Source: Candidatus Thioglobus pontius
Lineage (GTDB): Bacteria > Pseudomonadota > Gammaproteobacteria > PS1 > Pseudothioglobaceae
Direction: 5' to 3'
DNA: 57,689 nt
Assembly: GCA_014384345.1 (NCBI GenBank)
Contig: JACNGB010000023.1
Coordinates: 1 to 57,689 of the forward strand
Part shown: in pieces, positions 28,817 to 37,981 of the stretch
How positions within the stretch are numbered: position 1 is the first letter of the stretch
Layout: each line of letters starts with the position of its first letter
Program-made: the position numbers and the translations under genes
Notes under the pieces: generated by a model
Database searches by the model: none
Seen by the model: only the letters and a program-made list of their open reading frames with translations
Told to the model about the DNA's origin: nothing

Positions 28817-29479
28817 CTAAAAGTCTTCTACAATGGGATTTTGATCGAGATATTCTTCAGTGATGCCTGGCACAATAAAGGTAATGGTGCCAACAACTTG
28901 TCCATCTTTACGCCCTACATTGTATGTTGCAGCGCGCATGGATAGGGGCGCATCTTTAAAGATATCAGCAAATTGACGAGATTTTCTTGATTGAGTGATA
29001 AATTCATCCTTGCTGATAAAGGTGTATTTAATGCTGTGCTTTTGATAGGCTTCGTTTTCAAAGTCGGCAATCATTTTGGTAAATTCGTCTTTGTTAAAGG
29101 TATTGGCGCTGACCTCTAAAATGTCAAATTTGTCAGCACCATCTTCAATTAAGACCAAATCAAATTGTGTTTTTAACACATGAAACATTTTCTTGACTTT
29201 GCTCACGTCGGTTAATGGCATCATCAGTACGGTAGAAACCAGGCGGTCATTTAAGAATCTAAAGGCAAGCTCGGCCGTTTCACCAGCAAGCGAATGTTGC
29301 GCAAGACAAAGTGTTCCTTGTTCGTATCTGGCTGAACAGTCTTCAAGGGTGTGTGCTTTTTGTAAAAAAGCCTTGGGCATGCCGACGACATATTGTTTGT
29401 ATAACCGAATTTGCTCATTGGCAACACTGTGCGTTGAGAATAGAAATAGTAGACTTAATAATAACAAACGTTTCATCAT
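28817..29479 (-). CDS. Uncharacterised periplasmic protein upstream of glmU
   Basis: This 220-aa protein has a clear signal peptide (MMKRLLLLSLLFLFSTHSVA, cleavage before NEQ). The mature region has two cysteines close together (DCSARYEQGTLCLA), possibly a disulfide, and mixed alpha/beta sequence with no motif I recognise. It abuts glmU with zero spacing, so it is the first gene of the operon. It diverges from ccoI with an 18-nt gap between annotated frames. Confidence 0.7.
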   Translation of the reverse strand: MMKRLLLLSLLFLFSTHSVANEQIRLYKQYVVGMPKAFLQKAHTLEDCSARYEQGTLCLAQHSLAGETAELAFRFLNDRLVSTVLMMPLTDVSKVKKMFHVLKTQFDLVLIEDGADKFDILEVSANTFNKDEFTKMIADFENEAYQKHSIKYTFISKDEFITQSRKSRQFADIFKDAPLSMRAATYNVGRKDGQVVGTITFIVPGITEEYLDQNPIVEDF

Positions 29480-29497
29480 AAAACTTAAGGTTTAAAC

Positions 29498-31960
29498 TTG
29501 ACTCATATTGTAAACGCATCAGGGTGTAAATACAATAAAATTACAAGCATGGGCAATTCTTGTTTTCACTGCGGACTCGCGGTTAATAGTCATAACCGTA
29601 TTCAAGCGAATATTGATCAATCACCGCAGGATTTTTGCTGTGCTGGTTGTGCCAGTGTGTGTCAAACCATTCATCAAAGTGGATTAGGCGCTTTTTATCA
29701 GCAACAAACCAGTTCTGTATTACCGGCCGTTGAGCTTGAATATCCACTAGAATTTTATGATGCGCCGGCTTTCCAGCAGCCCTTTTTGGAAGTAGCTGAT
29801 GAAGGTGAAAAGATTATCACCCTGATTAGCGACACCATTCATTGCGCCGCTTGTGTCTGGCTAATTGAAAGAGCGATTGGATCTCTCAAAGGGGTTAATT
29901 GGGTACGTGCTAATTTAACCGATAAGCGTATTAGAATTAGCTGGCGTGATGATGAAATCCAGTTGTCGGTTATTATGCAGCGTTTGGCTGATTTGGGCTA
30001 TGGCGCCATGCCTTATGAACAAAATATTGCTGAGGCAATTGCCAATAAGGCTAACAAATCTATGCTTTATAGAATTGGGTTTGCTGCGTTCACCATGATG
30101 AATTTGCTGTGGATTTCTATTGCCATGTATACCGGCGCTAGTGATGGAAAATACCATCAATATTTTCAATGGCTTGGTTTTGCTTTGGCCACACCAACGT
30201 TATTTTATTCGGGCTTAGGTTTTTTAACTAGTGCGTATAACGGCATCAAAAACGGTTTAATGAATATGGATGTGCCGATCAGTATTGGTGCGTTAACCAC
30301 CTATTTTTATTCCGTTTATGTGCTACTGGGATTTTCAGCTAAAGGCGAAGTCTATTTTGATACGGTGGTTAATTTTATCTTTGTGATATTAATTGGACGA
30401 TATTTAGAAGGCTCTGCAAAAAAATCATCGTTATCCGCCTCAAGCTCCTTGCAACAACTACAGCCTAAGGTTGCTTTGGTGATTAACAATAATGAAGAGT
30501 TGATTACACCCATTAGTGCTATTGTTGCTGGCGACCGGGTTTTGATTAAACCTGGTGAGCGGATTCCAGTTGATGGGCATGTAATTGTGGGTACGAGTGA
30601 GACAGACGAATCATTATTGAGTGGCGAATCTAGGCCAGTTGCTAAGCAAGTGGGTGATGAAGTATTTGCTGGTTCGGTCAATGGCCAGGGCGCATTGGAA
30701 ATACAAGTCACCAGTACGTTAAAACAATCTGCATTAGGAAAGATTGTTAGCTTGGTGGAAAGCACTCAGCATAACAAAAGTTCTGTGGTTTGCAGCATTG
30801 ATAAAATTATTCCTTATTTTGTTGGGGTGACGATTTTTTTAGCAACTGCCACTTTTATTTATTGGTACCCATACGATTTTGATTTGGCCTTGTTAAGCGC
30901 AACAAGCGTTTTGATTATTACCTGCCCTTGTGCATTTGGCTTGGCAACACCAATGAGTATTGCGGTGGCCAGTGCTGCTGCTGTTAAGGAAAAGATGCTG
31001 ATCAAAAATAGTGATGTGTTGGAAGTGCTAGATCAGGTTGATTGGGTGGTATTTGACAAAACTGGCACACTAACTTTGGGCGAATTTGAACTTACCCAAG
31101 TTGAATCCGATCGGTCAGATTTATTACAAATTATGGCCAGTATTGAAAAGCGTTCAGAACATCCTTTGGCCAAAGCAATTGTTGCTAATAATACGCAAGC
31201 ATTTTTGCCAGTGAGCGAGTTTAACTCCACACCTGGTCAGGGTGTAGAGGCAGTTGTCGCGCAGCAACAGTACAAAGTGGGTCGCTTATCGTTTGTATTG
31301 GGCGATCATCAGATGGATGAGGATTTATTGAAAAAATCTCAAGCAATTGAACAACAAGGGGCCAGTTGTATTTGGTGCGCTGATCAGACGACTGTATTGG
31401 GCTTTGTGGCCTTGTCTGATCAAGTTAAAGCAGATGCAAAATCAGTTGTTTCACAATTGCATGCTTTAGGCAAGCAGGTGAGTATTTTAAGTGGCGATAG
31501 CCAGACAGTCACGCAACAGGTGGCTAATTCGTTGGGCGTTAAACACGTCATTGCTCAAGCTTTGCCTGAAGACAAGGCGAATTACATTAAGCAGTTACAA
31601 CAGAACGATGCCCAAGTATTGATGGTGGGTGATGGAGTGAATGATGCGCCTGCACTGGTTCAGGCTAATGCCAGTATGGCCATTGGCTCAGGTAGTGATG
31701 TATCAGTTAACCATGCTGATGTGGTGTTGTTAAAATCAACATTATCACCTATATTGTCAATGATCAACTTGGCCAAACGCACTAACCAAACTATTAAACA
31801 AAACATTGTTTTTGCCTTAATGTATAACGCATTTATGGTGCCATTAGCAATGATGGCTAAGGTGACACCGCTATTTGCAGCGATTGTTATGCCAATTAGC
31901 TCGTTGGTTGTTATTGGCAATGCGGCGCGACTACGAAAGAAAACAAAACAAACTTTATAA
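29498..31960 (+). CDS. ccoI: CcoI/FixI-type copper-translocating P-type ATPase
   Basis: This P1B ATPase exports copper needed for cbb3-type cytochrome oxidase assembly. The protein (up to 820 aa; ATG 29549 is an alternative start) has an N-terminal cysteine region (CFHCG at 22-26, FCCAGC at 46-51), an HMA domain with C116-A-A-C119 (TIHCAACVW), LLSGES, the ion motif TCPCAFGLATP, the phosphorylation motif DKTGTLT, SEHPLA and MVGDGVNDAPALV. The paired N-terminal cysteine region distinguishes the CcoI branch from CopA. The ccoNOQP oxidase genes and ccoS are not nearby. Confidence 0.9.
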   Translation: MTHIVNASGCKYNKITSMGNSCFHCGLAVNSHNRIQANIDQSPQDFCCAGCASVCQTIHQSGLGAFYQQQTSSVLPAVELEYPLEFYDAPAFQQPFLEVADEGEKIITLISDTIHCAACVWLIERAIGSLKGVNWVRANLTDKRIRISWRDDEIQLSVIMQRLADLGYGAMPYEQNIAEAIANKANKSMLYRIGFAAFTMMNLLWISIAMYTGASDGKYHQYFQWLGFALATPTLFYSGLGFLTSAYNGIKNGLMNMDVPISIGALTTYFYSVYVLLGFSAKGEVYFDTVVNFIFVILIGRYLEGSAKKSSLSASSSLQQLQPKVALVINNNEELITPISAIVAGDRVLIKPGERIPVDGHVIVGTSETDESLLSGESRPVAKQVGDEVFAGSVNGQGALEIQVTSTLKQSALGKIVSLVESTQHNKSSVVCSIDKIIPYFVGVTIFLATATFIYWYPYDFDLALLSATSVLIITCPCAFGLATPMSIAVASAAAVKEKMLIKNSDVLEVLDQVDWVVFDKTGTLTLGEFELTQVESDRSDLLQIMASIEKRSEHPLAKAIVANNTQAFLPVSEFNSTPGQGVEAVVAQQQYKVGRLSFVLGDHQMDEDLLKKSQAIEQQGASCIWCADQTTVLGFVALSDQVKADAKSVVSQLHALGKQVSILSGDSQTVTQQVANSLGVKHVIAQALPEDKANYIKQLQQNDAQVLMVGDGVNDAPALVQANASMAIGSGSDVSVNHADVVLLKSTLSPILSMINLAKRTNQTIKQNIVFALMYNAFMVPLAMMAKVTPLFAAIVMPISSLVVIGNAARLRKKTKQTL

Positions 31961-31986
31961 AAAATAAAGCGAGCGGGATGCAAATA

Positions 31987-31995
31987 GTATATAAT
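31987..31995 (+). promoter_or_regulatory. -10 box of rpmE
   Basis: TATAAT at 31990-31995 in an AGTATATAAT context lies about 37 nt before the rpmE start. The -35 region is weak. Confidence 0.45.
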
Positions 31996-32031
31996 TTGTC
32001 CTCTTTCGAGATTTAACCTTTATTTAAGAAC

Positions 32032-32244
32032 ATGAAAACAGATATTCATCCTAATTACGACACCGTTAAAGTCATTTGCTCATGCGGTAACACATTCGAA
32101 ACTCGCTCAACAGTAGGCAAAGAAGAATTGCATTTAGATGTATGTTCAGGTTGTCATCCTTTTTACACAGGTAAGCAAAAAATTATGGACAGTGCTGGCC
32201 GTGTTGAGAAGTTTAAATCACGTTTTGGCTCGTTTAAACGATAA
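32032..32244 (+). CDS. rpmE: 50S ribosomal protein L31 (zinc-binding form)
   Basis: This 70-aa protein has [20 protein letters not shown] and [16 protein letters not shown]. The four cysteines mark the zinc-binding C+ form of L31. It is monocistronic, with its own -10 box and a strong terminator. Confidence 0.95.
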   Translation: MKTDIHPNYDTVKVICSCGNTFETRSTVGKEELHLDVCSGCHPFYTGKQKIMDSAGRVEKFKSRFGSFKR

Positions 32245-32260
32245 GCCTAAAGTGATTGAT

Positions 32261-32289
32261 AAAAAGCCACATTTATGTGGCTTTTTTTA
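32261..32289 (+). terminator. rpmE terminator
   Basis: AAAAAGCCACA pairs with TGTGGCTTTTT across a short TTTA loop and ends in a T-run, 17 nt after the rpmE stop. Confidence 0.85.
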
Positions 32290-32302
32290 TGCCCGATTGG
32301 GC

Positions 32303-32330
32303 GTGTCAAATAGGCAAAAATCGTTATAAT
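32303..32330 (+). promoter_or_regulatory. Promoter of the hemE-trpA-accD-fkpB-ispH operon
   Basis: GTGTCA (32303-32308) and TATAAT (32325-32330) are separated by 16 bp and lie 30 nt before hemE. Confidence 0.5.
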
Positions 32331-32359
32331 TATGGCATTCATTTTTTAAGCACTAACCC

Positions 32360-33394
32360 ATGTCATTTGATTACATCAACGCCCTATTAAAAAAGCCAAC
32401 AACTCGTACGCCAATTTGGGTGATGCGTCAAGCAGGCAGATATTTACCTGAATATCGAGCAACACGCAAACAAGCGGGCGATTTCATGAGTTTATGTAAA
32501 AACCCGGAGCTTGCCTGCGAAGTGACCATGCAACCCATGGACCGATTCGATTTGGATGCCGCTATTTTATTCTCAGACATCTTAACCATTCCTGATGCTA
32601 TGGGTTTAGGTTTGTATTTTAGTGAAGGCGAAGGGCCAAAATTTGAGCGTCCTATTCAAACCTTGGCAGACATTGAAGCTATTCCATCAGAAGTTAATAA
32701 TGACTTAACTTACGTGTTTGATGCAGTATCAACGATTAAAACAGCATTAGGCACACGCGCACCATTAATTGGTTTTAGTGGTAGTCCTTGGACGCTAGCT
32801 ACTTATATGATCGAAGGCAGTAGCAGTAAAGCCTTTGCCAAAACCAAAGCCATGTTATTTAACGAGCCACAGATGCTGCATTTATTGCTAGATAAGCTAG
32901 CTGATAGTGTGATTGCGTATTTAGATCAACAAGTGTTGAGTGGTGCAGATAGCCTGATGGTGTTTGATACTTGGGGTGGTGTACTGTCTAAAGCCAACTA
33001 TCTAGATTTTTCACTTAGCTATATGCAAAAAATTGTTACTGGTGTTAAGGCTAAACACCCAGATACACCGATTACCCTGTTTAGTAAAAATGGTGGCAAG
33101 CACCTGAGTGAAATTGCTAATACTGGTTGCAATGGTGTTGGCATTGATTGGACCGTTGAATTGGGTGATGTGGAGCAACAAATCGGTAGCAAGGTGGCCA
33201 TTCAGGGTAATTTAGATCCTGCTGTCATGTACGCGACACCAGAAGTGGTTCGAGCAGAAGTGAAAAAAGTATTAGATCAGTTCAAAGGCGACACAGGCCA
33301 CATCTTTAATTTAGGCCATGGCATTACCCCAGACGTTGATCCTGAAAACATGAAAGTGTTGGTGGACGCCGTTCACGAATTCAGCGCTAAATAA
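32360..33394 (+). CDS. hemE: Uroporphyrinogen decarboxylase
   Basis: HemE converts uroporphyrinogen III to coproporphyrinogen III in heme synthesis. The 344-aa protein has the signature [38 protein letters not shown] (active-site Asp), [22 protein letters not shown] and [15 protein letters not shown]. Length is typical. trpA follows after two nt. Confidence 0.96.
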   Translation: MSFDYINALLKKPTTRTPIWVMRQAGRYLPEYRATRKQAGDFMSLCKNPELACEVTMQPMDRFDLDAAILFSDILTIPDAMGLGLYFSEGEGPKFERPIQTLADIEAIPSEVNNDLTYVFDAVSTIKTALGTRAPLIGFSGSPWTLATYMIEGSSSKAFAKTKAMLFNEPQMLHLLLDKLADSVIAYLDQQVLSGADSLMVFDTWGGVLSKANYLDFSLSYMQKIVTGVKAKHPDTPITLFSKNGGKHLSEIANTGCNGVGIDWTVELGDVEQQIGSKVAIQGNLDPAVMYATPEVVRAEVKKVLDQFKGDTGHIFNLGHGITPDVDPENMKVLVDAVHEFSAK

Positions 33395-33396
33395 TC

Positions 33397-34194
33397 ATGT
33401 CAAGACTGGCCCAAGTATTTTCTGATTTACCCAAAGGGCAGAAAGCCTTTATTCCGTTTATTACGGCGGGTGATAGTGGCCTAGACAATACCTATGAATT
33501 GATGCTAACCTTGGTTGAGAATGGGGCTAGCGTGATTGAACTAGGCGTGCCGTTTTCAGACCCAATGGCTGATGGCCCAATGATTGCCAAATCACACGAG
33601 CGTGCAGTTGAGCTAGGCATTAGCTTGAAAGACGTACTTGCATTAGTGGCAAAATTCAGACTCGTTAACAGCACAGTCGCCATTGTGCTGATGGGTTATT
33701 TGAATCCAATCGAAGTATATGGCTACCAAGCGTTTGCTAGAGATGCTCAAGCAAATGGCGTGGATGGCGTATTAGTAGTTGATATGCCGCCTGAAGAGGC
33801 GCATGACTTAAAACAACAGCTTGATGCAAACGAGGTTGATTTTATTTTCTTAGTGGCGCCAACTACGACTGATGCTAGAATTGAATTCCTAGCAACCATT
33901 GCCTCAGGTTTTGTGTACTTTGTTTCCCTTAAAGGGGTAACCGGCGCCGGACACCTAGACGTTGATTCGGTTAAGAAAAATTTGGCTAGGATTAGGCGTT
34001 ACATTGATTTGCCGGTGGGTGTAGGTTTTGGTATTAAAGACGCACAAACTGCCCAAGCTGTTTCTGAAAATGCAGATGCAGTTATTGTGGGCTCGTCGTT
34101 AGTTGCATTTGTTGAGCAATATGGCGAAGATAAGGATAAAATGTTAGCAAGCGTAGGAAGTTTGGCAAAAGAAATTTCTTCAGCAATTAACTAA
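33397..34194 (+). CDS. trpA: Tryptophan synthase alpha chain
   Basis: TrpA cleaves indoleglycerol phosphate to indole. The 265-aa TIM barrel has FIPFITAGD, VIELGVPFSDPMADGPMI (catalytic Glu and Asp), LMGYLNPIEVYG, VDGVLVVDMPPEEA, VYFVSLKGVTGAG and GFGIKDAQTA. It lies away from trpFB and is embedded between hemE and accD; the trpA-accD pairing is common in gammaproteobacteria. Confidence 0.96.
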   Translation: MSRLAQVFSDLPKGQKAFIPFITAGDSGLDNTYELMLTLVENGASVIELGVPFSDPMADGPMIAKSHERAVELGISLKDVLALVAKFRLVNSTVAIVLMGYLNPIEVYGYQAFARDAQANGVDGVLVVDMPPEEAHDLKQQLDANEVDFIFLVAPTTTDARIEFLATIASGFVYFVSLKGVTGAGHLDVDSVKKNLARIRRYIDLPVGVGFGIKDAQTAQAVSENADAVIVGSSLVAFVEQYGEDKDKMLASVGSLAKEISSAIN

Positions 34195-34213
34195 TTAAAA
34201 CAAGGATTTAGAC

Positions 34214-35062
34214 ATGAGTTGGCTAGAAAAAATCTTACCTTCAATCACCAATGTTGTTAAAAAGAATATCCCAGAAGGGTTGTGGAGTAAGTGCCCCAAG
34301 TGTAATACAACCATCTATTCTGAAGAGTTAAAAGAAACAACCTATGTGTGCCCTAAGTGTGATCATCACATGCGTATTTCTGCACGTGTTCGTATTGAGA
34401 GTTTTTTAGATGAAACAGGGCAAGAAGAAATTGCCGCTGATTTAGTGGCTGTTGATCCGCTTAAGTTCAAAGATCAAAAGAAATATAAAGATCGTTATTC
34501 GCAAGCGCAAAAAATAACCAATGAAAAAGATGCGCTGGTTGTTAAAAGTGGCACATTGAATGGCCTAAATGTTGTGGTCGCAGCGTTTGAGTTTAAATTT
34601 ATGGGTGGCTCGATGGGCTCTGTGGTGGGCGAGAAATTTGTTCGTGCTGCCAAACATAGTCTTGAAACGGGTTCGCCTTTAATTTGTTTTTCTGCCTCAG
34701 GCGGTGCGCGCATGCAGGAAGGGTTGTTTTCATTGATGCAAATGAGCAAAACCTCATTAATGCTTAAATTATTGAGTGATAAAAAGATTCCATTTATCTC
34801 TATTTTGACCGATCCAACCATGGGTGGCGTATCGGCCAGTTTTGCCATGTTGGGTGATGTTCATATTGCTGAGCCAAATGCCTTGATTGGTTTTGCAGGT
34901 CCACGTGTGGTTGAGCAAACTGTGCGTGAAGAATTGCCAGAAGGCTTTCAGCGTAGTGAATTTTTACTCGAAAAAGGCGCTATTGACATGATTGTTCACC
35001 GTCATGATCTCCGCCAACAGGTACACACCATATTAAGCGCCATGACGTTTAATAATGGCTAG
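34214..35062 (+). CDS. accD: Acetyl-CoA carboxylase carboxyltransferase subunit beta
   Basis: AccD with AccA transfers CO2 from carboxybiotin to acetyl-CoA. The 282-aa protein has the N-terminal C4 zinc ribbon ([19 protein letters not shown]), [25 protein letters not shown] and [18 protein letters not shown]. It overlaps fkpB by eight nt. Confidence 0.96.
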   Translation: MSWLEKILPSITNVVKKNIPEGLWSKCPKCNTTIYSEELKETTYVCPKCDHHMRISARVRIESFLDETGQEEIAADLVAVDPLKFKDQKKYKDRYSQAQKITNEKDALVVKSGTLNGLNVVVAAFEFKFMGGSMGSVVGEKFVRAAKHSLETGSPLICFSASGGARMQEGLFSLMQMSKTSLMLKLLSDKKIPFISILTDPTMGGVSASFAMLGDVHIAEPNALIGFAGPRVVEQTVREELPEGFQRSEFLLEKGAIDMIVHRHDLRQQVHTILSAMTFNNG

Positions 35063-35462
35063 CTACACAATTCATTACAGACTTAGCCATGCAAATGGCG
35101 CTTTAGTTGACGAAGCCTGGGACGAGCCCATGGTATTTGAGATGGGTGATGGCCAACTCGATCCTTGTTTAGAGCGTTGCGTATTAGAGGCCAAACCAAA
35201 CGAACTGCAAACTTTTTTATTAAGCGCTTCTGAGGCCTTTGGCGACAGCTATGACGAGGCATTTCAAGTGATGCAGCGCGCAGATTTCCCGCAGGATTTA
35301 AGTCTTGAATTAGACGCAGCCGTGGAATTTAAAACCCCAACAGGTGATTCGTATGTCGGCTGTATTGACAGTATTGACGGGGACAATATTCGGGTCAATT
35401 TTAATCATCCACTCGCGGGCGCTGATGTTTCATTCCAAGTCAAGGTTATAAAAGGCGCTTAA
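35055..35462 (+). CDS. fkpB: FKBP-type peptidyl-prolyl isomerase, FkpB/SlpA type
   Basis: This 135-aa protein starts with [20 protein letters not shown], as in SlyD/SlpA-type isomerases, and has [12 protein letters not shown] and [13 protein letters not shown] followed by an insert-in-flap chaperone domain. It ends [17 protein letters not shown], the diagnostic FKBP closing strand. It lacks the histidine-rich tail of SlyD. It sits directly upstream of ispH, the same arrangement as in E. coli. Confidence 0.92.
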   Translation: MASYTIHYRLSHANGALVDEAWDEPMVFEMGDGQLDPCLERCVLEAKPNELQTFLLSASEAFGDSYDEAFQVMQRADFPQDLSLELDAAVEFKTPTGDSYVGCIDSIDGDNIRVNFNHPLAGADVSFQVKVIKGA

Positions 35463-36382
35463 TGAGAGTGTTATTAGCCAATCCTAGGGGTTTTTGCGCA
35501 GGTGTAGATCGCGCTATTGAAATCGTAGAGCGTGCAATTAACAAACACGGTGCGCCGGTTTATGTGCGTAACGAAGTAGTGCATAACAAATTTGTGGTGA
35601 GTGATCTAAAAATCAAGGGCGCCATTTTTGTTAAAGAAATCGATGAAGTGCCGGATAATCAGGTGGTTATTTTTAGTGCGCACGGTGTTTCACAATTGGT
35701 GCGCAAACAGGCAAAAGCCATCAATTCAACTATTTATGATGCCACCTGCCCATTGGTAACCAAGGTGCACAAAGAGGTGGTTCGTAAACAAAAACAGCAT
35801 AACCAAGTTATTTTAATTGGCCATAAAGGTCACCCCGAGGTAGAGGGAACGTTAGGCCAATCAAATCAAGCCAATGAGGTGTTGTTGGTTGAAACCGAGG
35901 CAGACGTGCAAAATTTATCCATCTCCGGCGATTTGTCTTACACCACTCAGACTACTTTGTCAGTGGACGATACTCAAAGTATTGTTGATCAGTTAAGGCA
36001 AAAATTCCCCCATATTCAAGCGCCAAGAAAAGACGATATTTGTTACGCGACACAAAACCGGCAAGATGCAGTCAAGGCATTGATGCGATCTGCAGATTTA
36101 CTGTTGGTGCTGGGATCTCGAAATTCATCTAATTCAAACCGCCTGCGAGAGATTGCTGAGAAAATGGGCATTAATGCACATTTGATTGATGGTGCAGATG
36201 AAATTGACCCGGCCTGGTTAAACAATGTTCAAATGGTTGGTGTGACTGCTGGCGCCTCAGCCCCTGAGGTGTTAGTGCAAGAGGTGATAAATTATTTGTA
36301 TGATCAGGGCGCTAGCGATGTACAAGAAATAAGTGGCACTGAAGAAAACGTACATTTTCCAGTGCCCGAAGAATTAAGATAG
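35462..36382 (+). CDS. ispH: 4-hydroxy-3-methylbut-2-enyl diphosphate reductase
   Basis: IspH is the last enzyme of the MEP isoprenoid pathway. The 306-aa iron-sulfur protein has its three cluster cysteines in [26 protein letters not shown] and [11 protein letters not shown], plus [14 protein letters not shown] and [13 protein letters not shown]-like [12 protein letters not shown]. The start codon overlaps the fkpB stop by one base. Confidence 0.96.
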   Translation: MRVLLANPRGFCAGVDRAIEIVERAINKHGAPVYVRNEVVHNKFVVSDLKIKGAIFVKEIDEVPDNQVVIFSAHGVSQLVRKQAKAINSTIYDATCPLVTKVHKEVVRKQKQHNQVILIGHKGHPEVEGTLGQSNQANEVLLVETEADVQNLSISGDLSYTTQTTLSVDDTQSIVDQLRQKFPHIQAPRKDDICYATQNRQDAVKALMRSADLLLVLGSRNSSNSNRLREIAEKMGINAHLIDGADEIDPAWLNNVQMVGVTAGASAPEVLVQEVINYLYDQGASDVQEISGTEENVHFPVPEELR

Positions 36383-36384
36383 TA

Positions 36385-36403
36385 TTATAGGCCTTGCCTA
36401 TAA
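36385..36403 (+). other. Short perfect hairpin after ispH
   Basis: TTATAGGC and GCCTATAA form an 8-bp perfect stem with a three-base loop, three nt after the ispH stop. No T-run follows, so it is not a classical terminator; it may protect the mRNA end or mark a repeat boundary. Confidence 0.4.
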
Positions 36404-36409
36404 CATATT

Positions 36410-36466
36410 AAAAATAAGGAGAAGTAGCATGTCTAAACGGCGTGTGTTGTGGCTCATATGCCTTTG
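36410..36466 (+). repeat. Upstream duplicate of the kinase gene 5' end
   Basis: This 57-nt stretch repeats 36568-36626: AAAAATAAGGAGAAGTAG, an ATG (36429), TCTAAA, then a diverged patch, then GGCTCATATGCCTTTG. It thus carries a second copy of the ribosome binding site and first codons. From its ATG the frame gives only 19 codons (MSKRRVLWLICLCARQFLA) to TAA at 36488. A 6-bp hairpin GCGAGG/CCTCGC (36468-36484) follows. It is either a decayed partial duplication or a leader peptide. Confidence 0.7.
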
Positions 36467-36586
36467 TGCGAGGCAATTCCTCGCGTAAATAGTTAGTGAC
36501 ATTGATTTTATTTTTAACATGATTTAGTAAGTTTTAAAGTTCGGGAGGTTTTGCCTCACTTGGAAATAAAAATAAGGAGAAGTAGT

Positions 36587-37528
36587 ATGTCTAAAACAGC
36601 GTTAATTTGTGGCTCATATGCCTTTGATTCAATTATGGTCTTCCATGATCAATTTAAAAATCATATCTTGCCAGATAAAGTGCATATGCTAAATGTCTCT
36701 TTTTTGGTGCCAACCATGCGTAAAGAGTTTGGTGGTTGTGGTGGCAATATTGCTTACAACTTGCACCTATTGGGTGCTAATGCTATTCCAATGGCAACAG
36801 TGGGTGAAGATTTTACCCCGTACATGAATTGGATGGAAAAACACCATATGAATACCACGCATATGAAAGTGGTTAAAGATAGTTACACAGGTCAGGCGTT
36901 TATTACTACTGATATGGATGATAACCAAATCACTGCGTTTCACCCAGGTGCGATGAGTAACTCTCATGAAAATAAGGTTAGTGACGTGAGTGTGGCAGAT
37001 ATTGGCATTGTCTCACCTGATGGACGAGACGGTATGATTGAACATGCTCAGCAATTTGCAGAAGCAAAAATTCCATTTATTTTTGATCCAGGCCAAGGTA
37101 TGCCGATGTTCTCTGGCGAAGAATTAACAATCTTTGTTGAGCAGGCAACCTATGTTGCGGTTAATGATTATGAATCGCAAATGTTGGTTGATAAAACTGG
37201 GCTAGAGTTGGCAGTTATTGCTTCAATGGTTGATGCGCTCATTATTACCAAGGGCGGCGAAGGCTCAGAAATTCACACCAAGGGCGAGGTTATAAATATT
37301 GCACCGGCACAAGCTGACTCAGCCCAAGATCCAACAGGCTGTGGTGATGCCTATCGTGCCGGCTTACTCTACGGCATTATGAATGACATGGATTGGAAAA
37401 CAACCGGCCAATTAGCCGGGTTGCTTGGTGCGATTAAAGTGGCTCATCTAGGCACGCAAAACCATCAGTTTGATCTTGAGAAAATAGAAAAACTTTATCA
37501 ACAGCAGTACGGCAAACCCTTGTTATAA
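36587..37528 (+). CDS. PfkB-family kinase, adenosine kinase-like
   Basis: This 313-aa ribokinase-fold protein has the N-terminal GGCGGNIAYNLHLLGA (PfkB signature 1 region) and the C-terminal DSAQDPTGCGDAYRAGLLYG with the catalytic Asp in the anion hole GCGD. Bacterial adenosine-kinase-like members of this type phosphorylate nucleosides; sugar specificity cannot be excluded. I chose ATG 36587 because AAGGAG precedes it at 36574-36579; the longer frame to 36551 lacks a ribosome binding site. The 5' end is partly duplicated upstream. Confidence 0.85.
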   Translation: MSKTALICGSYAFDSIMVFHDQFKNHILPDKVHMLNVSFLVPTMRKEFGGCGGNIAYNLHLLGANAIPMATVGEDFTPYMNWMEKHHMNTTHMKVVKDSYTGQAFITTDMDDNQITAFHPGAMSNSHENKVSDVSVADIGIVSPDGRDGMIEHAQQFAEAKIPFIFDPGQGMPMFSGEELTIFVEQATYVAVNDYESQMLVDKTGLELAVIASMVDALIITKGGEGSEIHTKGEVINIAPAQADSAQDPTGCGDAYRAGLLYGIMNDMDWKTTGQLAGLLGAIKVAHLGTQNHQFDLEKIEKLYQQQYGKPLL

Positions 37529-37538
37529 AAGTCTTTCA

Positions 37539-37546
37539 GGGGGGGG
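37539..37546 (+). repeat. G8 homopolymer tract
   Basis: Eight consecutive Gs occur ten bases after the kinase stop. Such tracts are rare in AT-rich DNA and prone to slippage. A C7 tract lies at 38549-38555, on the other side of the winged-helix and first MASE1-like genes. Confidence 0.7.
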
Positions 37547-37558
37547 CGATTTAATTTA

Positions 37559-37588
37559 TTAGAAAATACTGTTTTAGTAGGTTATAAT
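37559..37588 (+). promoter_or_regulatory. Promoter of the winged-helix gene
   Basis: TATAAT at 37583-37588 with a weak TTAGAA at 37559-37564 (18-bp spacer) lies 44 nt before the start codon. Confidence 0.4.
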
Positions 37589-37631
37589 GATCTTCGAAAT
37601 ACAAACCTCTGAGGAGAGATAAAAAAATAAC

Positions 37632-37913
37632 ATGAAAGCATTAGAAAAATTATTTGAATTACGTCGTTCACTAGATACTTATGAACGCGAAATGGGTTTT
37701 GACAAATTGTCAGAAGTAGAAAAAGCAGTATTAGAGTTTATTATGCATACCAAAAATGCAAATATTACCGCCATTACCAAAGACCAATATTTTGCTAAAT
37801 ATTCACTGTCAACCATCAAGCGTGCAGTGGGCGTTTTATTATCGGAAAAAATTATTAATGCAACACAATCTAGCGTTGATAAGCGCGCCATGGTACTAAC
37901 TTACAATAAGTAA
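37632..37913 (+). CDS. Small winged-helix protein, MarR-like
   Basis: The 93-aa product has a helical start (EKLFELRRSLDTYEREMGF), a helix-turn-helix-like stretch (DQYFAKYSLSTIKRAVGVLL) and a wing with SSVDKRAMVLTYN, similar to the D-K-R wing of MarR proteins. It lacks the long dimerisation helices of full MarR proteins. A GAGGAG at 37611-37616 is about 15 nt from the ATG, longer than usual spacing. It precedes three MASE1-like genes and may regulate them; that is inference from position. Confidence 0.7.
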   Translation: MKALEKLFELRRSLDTYEREMGFDKLSEVEKAVLEFIMHTKNANITAITKDQYFAKYSLSTIKRAVGVLLSEKIINATQSSVDKRAMVLTYNK

Positions 37914-37981
37914 ATTTAATCATTAATTAATGGTTTATCATAATAGGAAATCCATTTAATATAAGTTAAAATTTACGCTCT

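Noticed and set aside
36410-36586. Riboswitch upstream of the PfkB kinase
   Set aside because: The region is better explained by a partial duplication of the start region plus small hairpins; no known riboswitch core was recognised.
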